A stretch of 5,352 bases of DNA from JABFRJ01 sp031379035 (GTDB lineage: Bacteria; Pseudomonadota; Alphaproteobacteria; Rhizobiales; Hyphomicrobiaceae): contig JANNEU010000185.1 of the NCBI GenBank assembly GCA_031379035.1, forward strand, positions 1-5,352, written 5' to 3'. Each line of letters starts with the position of its first letter. Position 1 is the first letter of the stretch. Positions 1-4,566 of the stretch are shown in pieces. The position numbers and the translations under genes are program-made. The notes below the pieces were generated by a model that saw only the letters and a program-made list of their open reading frames with translations, made no database searches and was not told where the DNA came from.

Positions 1-185
1 CTGAAAACCTGATGGAAGGCGGCGACTTCTACAGGGGCAACGACGCCATCCGCCTTGGCCATTTTGGCACCGAGTGCAATGACAGCCATTGTGAACGTGA
101 TTGAATTGCGCCCGTCAGCCGCCGCCGTATCGGCGTCTGAAGGGGGGGGACCGGTAAGACTGGTGATGCGCTGCCAAAGTGTCAT
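1..185 (-). CDS. TerB/DnaJ-like (DjlA-type) protein, N-terminal part
   Basis: The frame begins at an ATG at 185 and stays open to the window edge, giving 61 residues of a longer protein. Residues 30-61 read TFTMAVIALGAKMAKADGVV and then PVEVAAFHQVF. That pattern (alternating hydrophobics, AKMAKADG, then an acidic/helical stretch) is typical of the TerB-like N-terminal domain of alphaproteobacterial DnaJ-family co-chaperones. In those proteins a C-terminal J domain would follow and stimulate DnaK; here it would lie outside the window, so the J domain is inferred. Residues 10-27 are low-complexity (Pro, Asp, Ala) and hold a run of eight C bases. No strong ribosome binding site precedes the ATG; only a weak purine stretch is present. 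It lies 148 bases downstream of the DUF1127 gene on the same strand. The TerB resemblance is fairly clear, while full-length identity is not established. Confidence 0.72.
   Translation of the reverse strand, partial: MTLWQRITSLTGPPPSDADTAAADGRNSITFTMAVIALGAKMAKADGVVAPVEVAAFHQVF
142..149. repeat. Homopolymer of eight G (C on the coding strand)
   Basis: Eight consecutive G on the plus strand read as C8 in the minus-strand TerB/DnaJ-like gene, encoding the Pro-Pro-Pro around residues 13-15. The frame is open with eight bases. A gain or loss of one base would shift the frame within the first 20 codons, so this is a possible slippage site. It may equally be an inert run in a GC-rich genome. Confidence 0.4.
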
Positions 186-256
186 GGGTTGACGTCTTAG
201 CGTGTTTCCGCCGCCTGATGAAGAGCAGAGCAGCGGAGACAGTCCGTCACAGGGCG

Positions 257-278
257 ACGCGCACAGGTGCGTGTTTTT
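257..278 (+). terminator. Hairpin plus T-run, terminator-like, plus strand
   Basis: Bases 257-263 pair with 268-274 (seven pairs including one G-T wobble, loop CAGG). The T-run spans 274-278. This looks like an intrinsic terminator for plus-strand transcription, but both flanking genes are on the minus strand. It could stop antisense transcription or be coincidental. A neighbouring GGGCCC/GGGCCC inverted repeat (280-285 and 295-300) has no T-run on either strand. Confidence 0.25.
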
Positions 279-353
279 GGGGCCCGCGTTGTTGGGGCCC
301 ATGTTTCAGAGACCCGCGTTTCAGACACACACGTCAGCGGCCATGTTTCGCAC
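270..353. repeat. Degenerate 15-base tandem repeat
   Basis: Four consecutive 15-base units occupy 270-284, 285-299, 300-314 and 315-329. They share the pattern C-R-Y-G-T-T, then a variable T/G/C/A middle and a G-rich end. A 12-base unit (330-341) and a partial unit starting CATGTTTC (342-353) continue the array. The array lies between the DUF1127 and TerB/DnaJ-like genes and runs into the last codons and stop of the DUF1127 gene. Read on the plus strand, it gives a pentapeptide-like series (RVFGA, RVVGA, HVSET, RVSDT, HVSG, HVSHA). No plausible plus-strand gene contains it. Confidence 0.5.
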
Positions 354-573
354 GCAGCTCAGAGATCTCGGCGTCCGTCAGGCCGATGTCATGCAGCACG
401 GGGTCTGACTGACGCGCAAGGTAGTGCTGCACCTCCCGCTCGGCCTGGATTTGACGCGACCGCGACAGGGCGGCGGCAAAACGACTGAATATGCCAGGCT
501 TGGCACGCGTGACAGCTGAGTCTTGGGCCTTGGCGATGGACGTTGAAGCGCTGCTGGATGTCGACTTGCTCAT
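334..573 (-). CDS. DUF1127 domain small protein
   Basis: This 79-residue protein has a Ser/Thr/Ala-rich N-terminus (residues 1-22) followed by a basic amphipathic region and the C-terminal signature of DUF1127 (YjiS-like). The signature runs roughly over residues 35-75 and contains LARQSDPVLHDIGLTDAEI, with the DIGLT-x-x-EI core. In alphaproteobacteria, DUF1127 proteins are often stress-induced, and some act in RNA turnover or small-RNA regulation and in phosphate or carbon physiology. That role is family knowledge and is not shown here. The ATG at 573 is preferred over the in-frame GTG at 585 because GGAGAG lies four bases before it and covers the GTG codon. The gene is preceded by a hairpin-rich leader and followed by a 15-base repeat array that overlaps its stop codon. 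The long N-terminal extension is atypical of the shortest (about 45-residue) members. Confidence 0.85.
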   Translation of the reverse strand: MSKSTSSSASTSIAKAQDSAVTRAKPGIFSRFAAALSRSRQIQAEREVQHYLARQSDPVLHDIGLTDAEISELRAKHGR

Positions 574-577
574 CGGG

Positions 578-583
578 CTCTCC
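578..583 (-). promoter_or_regulatory. Ribosome binding site of the DUF1127 gene
   Basis: On the minus strand, GGAGAG is followed by four bases (CCCG) and then the ATG at 573. It decides the start in favour of this ATG over the in-frame GTG twelve bases upstream. Confidence 0.6.
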
Positions 584-612
584 ACTCTTGGTTGGTAGGA
601 CGCTGCCTACGC

Positions 613-733
613 GGCTGATTGTTCAGCCAGGTGGGGTCAAACACCGGATGCGGCACTCGCCCCGAGTGATAGAGCGAAGGTAGGTACGCACGAGGTGCGC
701 CGCAACGCACTATGTTGCGTTGCAGCAATGCAA
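613..733 (-). promoter_or_regulatory. Hairpin-rich leader upstream of the DUF1127 gene
   Basis: The 243 bases between the solute-binding-like stop and the DUF1127 ATG (574-816) hold no convincing gene but five small perfect inverted repeats. In minus-strand transcription order these are 733-729 with 724-720 (5 bp, loop 4), 723-716 with 709-702 (8 bp, loop 6), 699-695 with 691-687 (5 bp, loop 3), 668-663 with 659-654 (6 bp, loop 3) and 628-623 with 618-613 (6 bp, loop 4). The first two share bases 720-723 and cannot form together, as in switch-like leaders. Function as a structured 5' leader, small RNA or operator region is inferred. No strong sigma-70 promoter is evident. TTGCGG, 17 bases, TACCTT on the minus strand (near 706-678) is only a weak candidate. 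Confidence 0.35.
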
Positions 734-816
734 GCCGGGAGGGGCAACCGGTCGAAGCGGTCACAAGTTCGCAACAAACGCGATAAATCCGCGACGCTAA
801 GCTGCTTTGGCGACGC

Positions 817-1536
817 TCATTTGGCCACGCTCAGGCCCACCACAGTGTGTTTGGCGATCAGCCGCGCGACCAGGCCACTGGTTTTCGCCTCATCAGCAAA
901 CGCACGCAGAAATGCGGCCCCGGCGGTGTTGGCCCGCGCTGTGCCGATGGCCTGTTGCACGGTCATGAAATGACCATCCAGAATGCGGCCGCCGGGGACC
1001 CGCGCGATATCACTCATCAATTTCGGTTTAAGGCCCGCCAGCGCCTCCAGTTTGCCATCGAGAAACGCATCCAGCGCATTGTCCAGCGATGTGGTCTCGA
1101 TGCGTGTCGCATGCTTGATGTTGCGCTCCAGCCAGAGGCCGTAGGCCGTGCGCGCTGTCACCGCCATGCGCACGCCGGCTGCGTCAACGTCTGCGATGGT
1201 CCGCAGGTCGGACCCAGCCGGGACCATGTAAGTTGCCTCGATTTCGCAATAGGCTGGCGAAAACGCAATTTTCTCGGCGCGCTGGGGCTCGGCCCCGATC
1301 AGTCCGATGTCCCAGGCACCGGTGGCAGCCACGTCAGCCAGTTCTCCAGGCGTCTTGTAAGGCACGTAGCGCACGGGCACGCCCAACCGGCTGGCGATTT
1401 CAGCTCCCATGTCCGGCGCCACACCGACCGGGTCACCGCTGGCTGACTTGCCAGTGACGAGGAGAAAATTGGACAGGTTGATCCCAACCCGGAGGGTGCC
1501 GGTCGGGGCCAGTTCGCGTAAGATGTCGGGGGACAT
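817..1536 (-). CDS. Solute-binding-like protein (SBP_bac_3 family), no signal peptide
   Basis: The 239-residue product has the plan of the family 3 periplasmic solute-binding fold. It shows an opening strand LRVGINLSNFLLVTG (15-29), GVAPDMGAEIASRLGVPVRYV (38-58), the mid-domain WDIGLIGAEPQRAEKIAFSPAYCEIEATYMV (75-105), a hinge region ADVDAAGVRMAV (115-126) and a C-terminal lobe with GTARANTAGAAFLRAF (198-213). Such proteins bind amino acids or similar small polar solutes for ABC uptake. No signal peptide or lipobox is visible from this start and no permease or ATPase gene is adjacent, so location and partner are uncertain. The ATG at 1536 is chosen because the domain starts there, but it lacks a clear ribosome binding site. 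The frame stays open upstream to 1737 and includes in-frame MPSR repeats, so a longer N-terminus is possible. It is divergent from the ketopantoate-reductase-like gene. A cyclohexadienyl-dehydratase-like activity also occurs on this fold and cannot be excluded. Confidence 0.85.
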   Translation of the reverse strand: MSPDILRELAPTGTLRVGINLSNFLLVTGKSASGDPVGVAPDMGAEIASRLGVPVRYVPYKTPGELADVAATGAWDIGLIGAEPQRAEKIAFSPAYCEIEATYMVPAGSDLRTIADVDAAGVRMAVTARTAYGLWLERNIKHATRIETTSLDNALDAFLDGKLEALAGLKPKLMSDIARVPGGRILDGHFMTVQQAIGTARANTAGAAFLRAFADEAKTSGLVARLIAKHTVVGLSVAK

Positions 1537-1600
1537 GGAGTGCGCCGCCAGTTGGAGTTGCTTCACGTCGGGATCGTAGGCGGCAGGGCGCGATTGGGCA

Positions 1601-1655
1601 ATGCGCGACGGCATGCGCGACGGCATGCGCGACGGCTTGCGCGACGGCATGCGCG
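1601..1655. repeat. 12-base tandem repeat, about 4.6 copies
   Basis: Units of ATGCGCGACGGC lie at 1601-1612, 1613-1624 and 1625-1636. A fourth copy with one change (TTGCGCGACGGC) spans 1637-1648, and a partial copy spans 1649-1655. The array lies in the divergent intergenic region. On the minus strand it would be in the 5' leader of the solute-binding-like gene and in its reading frame, encoding repeated Met-Pro-Ser-Arg (one unit Lys-Pro-Ser-Arg). Each unit spans a GCATGC palindrome at the junction, so it could also be a binding site array. Confidence 0.9.
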
Positions 1656-1663
1656 CTGACAGG

Positions 1664-1692
1664 CTTGGCGGGCCCGCGTGCCGTGATAGGGT
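1664..1692 (+). promoter_or_regulatory. Candidate promoter for the ketopantoate-reductase-like gene
   Basis: CTTGGC (1664-1669), 17 bases, TAGGGT (1687-1692) is a weak alphaproteobacterial sigma-70-like promoter about 50 bases before the ATG at 1743. The spacer begins with the perfect palindrome GCGGGCCCGC (1668-1677), a possible operator. The -10 match is poor. Its -10 element overlaps that of the opposing promoter. Confidence 0.28.
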
Positions 1693-1711
1693 CCGCAGAA
1701 AGATTGCCAAG
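1683..1711 (-). promoter_or_regulatory. Candidate promoter for the solute-binding-like gene
   Basis: On the minus strand, CTTGGC (1711-1706), 17 bases, TATCAC (1688-1683) gives a reasonable -35/-10 pair. Transcription would begin near 1676 and give a leader of about 140 bases that contains the 12-base repeat array before the ATG at 1536. The identical CTTGGC hexamers on the two strands face each other across 36 bases, so one regulator could control both directions. Confidence 0.33.
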
Positions 1712-1742
1712 GGCGATTGAAGCGGACAACGGACCATCCAGC

Positions 1743-2669
1743 ATGAAAATCTTGTGTCTCGGTGCCGGCGCGCTGGGCGGCTATTTCGGTGGCTGGCTGG
1801 CGCAGAACGGCGCTGATGTGACGTTTCTCGTGCGGCCAGCCCGCAAGGTCGCCCTTGATCGTGCCGGCCTCATCATTGAGAGCCCGATCGGATCGTTGAC
1901 GCGTCCAGTGACAGCCATCACCCAGGATCAAGTCAATGCGCCCTATGACCTCGTGCTGCTCTCCGCCAAGGCCTACGATCTCGACGCGGCCATCGACGCC
2001 ATCCGCCCCGCCATGGGCCCCCAGTCCGCCGTTCTGCCCATTCTGAACGGCATGCAGCACATGGATCGCCTGCTCGCGGAGTTTGGCCGCCCTCGCGTCC
2101 TCGGCGGCCTCGCCAAGATCCAGGCAACCCTCGGCCCAGGCGGCACTGTGCTCCACATGAATGATTGGAACGAGATTGTCTTTGGCGAACTCGATGGCCA
2201 AATGTCTGATCGCGTCAAAGCCCTCGCCGCGCACTTTCCCAAGCCGCAGGTCAAAGCGCAGGCCGTGCCCGACATCCAGTTCCAGATGTGGCGCAAGCTG
2301 GTCCATCTCGGCACCGTCGCAACCCTGACGACCCTCACCCGCCAATCCCTGGGGGCTCTCCAGCACGCCGCCGATGGCCCCTGGTTGATCGACAGCACCA
2401 TGCAAGCCGTGGCTGATATTGCCGCAGCCGAAGGTTACCCGTTGCCAGCCGCCGATCTCGACACCACGCGGGCCATGTTCCACAAGGCCGGTCCCACCTA
2501 CAAGGCCTCCATGCTGCGCGACATGGAGAAGGGCGGGACCACTGAAGGAGCCCACATTCTCGGCTATCTGGCCGCCCGTGCCGCAGCCCACGGCCACACC
2601 AATCCGATTTTCCGGATCGCTGCTGCCAATGTGGCGGCCTATGAAGGCACGCGCGCTGTGGGCGCCTGA
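1743..2669 (+). CDS. Ketopantoate reductase (ApbA/PanE) family oxidoreductase
   Basis: The 308-residue product matches the usual family length. The N-terminal Rossmann domain opens with MKILCLGAGALGGYFGG (NADP-binding G7-x-G9-x-x-G12). SAKAYDL (74-80) carries the conserved Lys76, and the hinge motif is LNGMQHMD with Asn102. The C-terminal helical domain (from about residue 175) has MWRKLVHLG with the expected catalytic Lys185, and SMLRDMEKGGTTEGAHILG with Asp260 and the expected Glu268. The family reduces 2-dehydropantoate to pantoate with NADPH for pantothenate and CoA synthesis, but many bacteria carry several paralogues of unknown substrate. The position four after Lys185, usually Asn in E. 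coli-type PanE, is Leu here, so a paralogue is more likely than the housekeeping enzyme and no symbol is given. The ATG at 1743 is chosen because the Rossmann strand starts there; upstream codons are not conserved-looking. A weak GGA lies nine bases before it. Confidence 0.92.
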   Translation: MKILCLGAGALGGYFGGWLAQNGADVTFLVRPARKVALDRAGLIIESPIGSLTRPVTAITQDQVNAPYDLVLLSAKAYDLDAAIDAIRPAMGPQSAVLPILNGMQHMDRLLAEFGRPRVLGGLAKIQATLGPGGTVLHMNDWNEIVFGELDGQMSDRVKALAAHFPKPQVKAQAVPDIQFQMWRKLVHLGTVATLTTLTRQSLGALQHAADGPWLIDSTMQAVADIAAAEGYPLPAADLDTTRAMFHKAGPTYKASMLRDMEKGGTTEGAHILGYLAARAAAHGHTNPIFRIAAANVAAYEGTRAVGA

Positions 2670-2721
2670 GGCCGCGTCTATTCTGGCCACGGTGTTGCCG
2701 TCTTGTCGCGCGACCGTCACA

Positions 2722-2733
2722 GTGAAGGTTCAC
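2722..2733. promoter_or_regulatory. Small palindrome GTGAA-GG-TTCAC upstream of the FHA gene
   Basis: A perfect 5-bp inverted repeat with a two-base centre lies in the 111-base gap between the ketopantoate-reductase-like stop and the FHA start. A weak promoter (CTTGTC at 2702-2707, 17 bases, AAGGTT) overlaps it, so it could be an operator. The evidence is thin: the gene may equally be transcribed by read-through from upstream. Confidence 0.2.
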
Positions 2734-2767
2734 GCGGCGTGGACACCAGAGGGGGCCATGCGCCCTT

Positions 2768-2776
2768 GGGAGGAGG
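2768..2776 (+). promoter_or_regulatory. Strong ribosome binding site of the FHA gene
   Basis: GGGAGGAGG ends four bases before the ATG at 2781. It is the best Shine-Dalgarno sequence in the window and fixes the FHA start, although the frame is open upstream to 2703. Confidence 0.8.
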
Positions 2777-2780
2777 CACG

Positions 2781-3569
2781 ATGTCAGACAAGAATGGCGA
2801 CGGTTCGGATGCAGGCGCGCGTGCGCCACATCGCTTTCTCGGCTCGCTGAAGGACGCCCTGATGGCTGCCGCACGCAGCGATTCCGGCCCCGCACCAGAT
2901 ATTCGGCCCGATGCACATCGGCCAGCGGCGCAATTGCCGCCCATGGCACCGCCCGCTGCTGCGCCCGTCCGCATGGATGGTGCCCAGCCACCCGTCGTCA
3001 ACAAGGCCCTCGCGATCGACGCTGAAACGGTCGTCGTGCCGCCCAAGCTTCCGCTGCGCGCAGCCGATCCCCAAGCTGACGCGCAAGTTCCCAACAGCGT
3101 CACCCGGGTCATCCGGGGCAGCGATCCGCGCAAGCCTGCACCACCTGCCGGCGCGCGCACGCAGCTCGTGCGCGGCCGTGTCGAAGTGGCGCGTGGCGAG
3201 TTCCATCAGGACCCTGTCGTCGGCTGGCTGGTCGTGGTCGGCGGTGCCGGGCTCGGTGCCTTCCGGCCGATCTTTGAAGGCAACAACACCCTTGGTCGCG
3301 CCCGCACGCAGCGCATCGCCATCGACTTCGGCGACGAGACGATCTCCGGCGAAGAGCAAGCCTACATTCGCTACGACTCGACTGATCGCAGCTTCTTGTT
3401 CGTCCCCAACCTTTCGAAGACCAACGTGGTGTCGATCAACAACCGCAAGCCCACCGCCGCCGTCGCGCTGCAAGCCATGGACGTTATCACCATGGGCCGC
3501 ACGCAGTTGGCTTTCATTCCGTTCTGCGGCGCAGACTTTGATTGGTCTGAGTTGATGGATGGGAAGTGA
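2781..3569 (+). CDS. FHA-domain protein with disordered N-terminal half
   Basis: The protein has 262 residues. Residues 15-31 (APHRFLGSLKDALMAAA) form a likely short helix. Residues 32-140 are Pro/Ala/Arg-rich and probably disordered. Residues about 146-248 form a C-terminal FHA domain: strand VVGWLVVVGG, then FRPIFEGNNTLGR with the expected phosphopeptide-binding Gly172-Arg173, ETISGEEQAYIRYD with Ser189, LSKTNVVSINNRKP with Asn215, and DVITMGRTQLAFIPFCGADFDW at the end. FHA domains bind phosphothreonine peptides, so this is likely a phospho-dependent scaffold in the cytoplasm. The usual His of the S-R-x-H motif is Glu192 here, and the Arg after Ser is Gly190, so affinity may differ. It precedes a PP2C phosphatase on the same strand, a pairing typical of bacterial Ser/Thr phospho-signalling loci. 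No transmembrane segment is seen. The ATG at 2781 is supported by a strong ribosome binding site. Confidence 0.88.
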   Translation: MSDKNGDGSDAGARAPHRFLGSLKDALMAAARSDSGPAPDIRPDAHRPAAQLPPMAPPAAAPVRMDGAQPPVVNKALAIDAETVVVPPKLPLRAADPQADAQVPNSVTRVIRGSDPRKPAPPAGARTQLVRGRVEVARGEFHQDPVVGWLVVVGGAGLGAFRPIFEGNNTLGRARTQRIAIDFGDETISGEEQAYIRYDSTDRSFLFVPNLSKTNVVSINNRKPTAAVALQAMDVITMGRTQLAFIPFCGADFDWSELMDGK

Positions 3570-3578
3570 GAGCGAAGA

Positions 3579-3703
3579 AGTTGGTAGTTGGTAGTTGGTA
3601 GTTGGTAGTTGTCACTGCGAACAGCCAGAGGTCTTTCCTTTGCAAGCGCACCGCTTTCACCCATGACTGAGAACTACCAACTACCAACTACCAACTACCA
3701 ACT
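3579..3703. repeat. 32-bp perfect inverted repeat made of TTGGTAG heptamers
   Basis: The left arm (3579-3610) contains four exact tandem copies of TTGGTAG (3581-3608). The right arm (3672-3703) contains four copies of the complement CTACCAA (3674-3701). The arms match perfectly over 32 bases and are separated by 61 bases (3611-3671). The element begins nine bases after the FHA stop codon. In RNA it would form a long stem, with the ATG at 3663 of the next frame in the loop and its first codons in the right arm. There is no T-run after the stem, no transposase and no obvious target duplication. It resembles dispersed heptamer repeats known from some bacteria (for example cyanobacterial STRR arrays, by memory). 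Whether it is mobile, regulatory or both is unknown. Confidence 0.95.
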
Positions 3704-4547
3704 CCTACACCCCTTCACGCCTTCCAACGAGTTCTCCTTGAAATTCGATATTGCCATCAGAGCCAGCCAGGGTGCGCGCCGCGCGCAGGAAGACTGCGCG
3801 CTCGTGTGGCCGCGCGGGACGAGCCGCGACGACAGCGAGACGCTGATCGCGCTGCCGGCGGCGGTGCCCGGCACGATGGCTGCGGTTCTGTGTGACGGCA
3901 TGGGTGGACACGCCGGTGGTGCCATGGCCAGCCGCTTGGCATGCGAGCATTTCTTGCCCGCCTTGACCGATGGCACAGAGCCGCTCGCCACGCGACTGAT
4001 GGCAGCACTCGATACCGCCAACACAGCCATTGCACAAAAGGCCGAAGACAGTCCCGCTCATGCCGGCATGGGCTCGACCTTGGTCGGCGTGCATGTCGAT
4101 AAGTCTGGCCTCTCCTGGATCAGCGTCGGCGACAGCCTGCTCTATCTGATCCGCCAGGGCGCATTGATGACACTCAACGCCGATCACTCGCTCGCCCCCG
4201 AAATCGATAAGCTTGCCTCCAGCGGCAAGATCAGCTGGGAAGCCGCCCGCAACGATCCGCGCCGGCATTATCTGCGCTCGGCTTTGACTGGCGAAGACAT
4301 CGAGATGATCGATCTCAGCGAGCGGCCCATGTCCCTGCGTGATGGCGACGTGGTGGTTCTATCCAGCGATGGCATTCACACGTTGGAGACCGAGGCCATC
4401 GCACGCCTCATCGCCGATATCGATCCACCTGATGCTGCGACCATCGCCGAGCGCTTGATCGATGCCGTCGACGATGTGGGTGTGCCGCACCAGGACAACA
4501 CCACCGTCATCGTCCTCTGCCTGCGCGGCAGCACCGGTCATGTGTGA
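3663..4547 (+). CDS. PP2C-family Ser/Thr protein phosphatase
   Basis: The protein has 294 residues from the ATG at 3663. It carries the metal-dependent phosphatase (PPM/PP2C) motifs in order: GARRAQEDCAL (37-47, metal Asp44), VLCDGMGGHAGG (75-86, Asp78), GMGSTLVGVHV (135-145), SWISVGDSLLYLIRQG (151-166), NADHSLA (172-178), DVVVLSSDGIHTL (229-241, Asp236) and QDNTTVIV (277-284, Asp278). All expected metal-binding aspartates are present, so it should be active with Mn/Mg. No membrane segment is visible, so it is probably cytosolic. Its likely partners are phosphoproteins read by the upstream FHA protein. The start is uncertain: the ATG at 3663 lies in the loop of the inverted repeat, and residues 4-14 are encoded by the right arm. 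A TTG at 3738 would give MKFDIAIRASQGAR, a typical PP2C beginning (269 residues). Neither has a good ribosome binding site. It overlaps the extended GNAT frame by eight bases. Confidence 0.92.
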   Translation: MTENYQLPTTNYQLLHPFTPSNEFSLKFDIAIRASQGARRAQEDCALVWPRGTSRDDSETLIALPAAVPGTMAAVLCDGMGGHAGGAMASRLACEHFLPALTDGTEPLATRLMAALDTANTAIAQKAEDSPAHAGMGSTLVGVHVDKSGLSWISVGDSLLYLIRQGALMTLNADHSLAPEIDKLASSGKISWEAARNDPRRHYLRSALTGEDIEMIDLSERPMSLRDGDVVVLSSDGIHTLETEAIARLIADIDPPDAATIAERLIDAVDDVGVPHQDNTTVIVLCLRGSTGHV

Positions 4548-4556
4548 TCGTTGCGC

Positions 4557-4562
4557 AGAAGG
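4557..4562 (+). promoter_or_regulatory. Ribosome binding site candidate for the GNAT gene
   Basis: AGAAGG lies four bases before the ATG at 4567. It supports that start over the in-frame ATG at 4540, which overlaps the PP2C stop codon and has no clear purine-rich site. Confidence 0.45.
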
Positions 4563-4566
4563 CTTG

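Noticed and set aside
570..764. 64-codon minus-strand frame ending in an ATGA overlap with the DUF1127 start
   Set aside because: The overlap would suit translational coupling, but the frame begins with GTG without a good ribosome binding site, uses rare codons (ATA, AGA, AGG, CTA) unlike its neighbours, and is packed with hairpins better explained as a leader.
791..816. GCGACGC repeated twice just after the solute-binding-like stop
   Set aside because: It is a direct, not inverted, repeat and cannot form a terminator; seven-base repeats are expected by chance in this composition.
847..1446. Plus-strand open frame opposite the solute-binding-like gene
   Set aside because: It is a shadow of a well-supported coding frame, with Arg/His/Cys-rich translation typical of an antisense reading.
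1563..2720. Long minus-strand open frame opposite the ketopantoate-reductase-like gene
   Set aside because: It is antisense to a gene with clear motifs; long antisense frames are common in GC-rich DNA and its translation shows no family.
2784..3473. Minus-strand open frame opposite the FHA gene
   Set aside because: The plus-strand FHA gene has domain motifs and a strong ribosome binding site; this frame has neither.
3579..3703. CRISPR-like array or miniature transposon
   Set aside because: The heptamers are directly adjacent without spacers, which rules out CRISPR. No target duplication or transposase-type end is seen, so a MITE call is not supported.
3579..3703. Rho-independent terminator after the FHA gene
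   Set aside because: The stem is AT/GC mixed with a 61-base loop and no T-run follows on either strand.
3705..4268. Minus-strand open frame opposite the PP2C gene
   Set aside because: All PP2C motifs lie in the plus-strand frame; the antisense translation has no recognisable domain.
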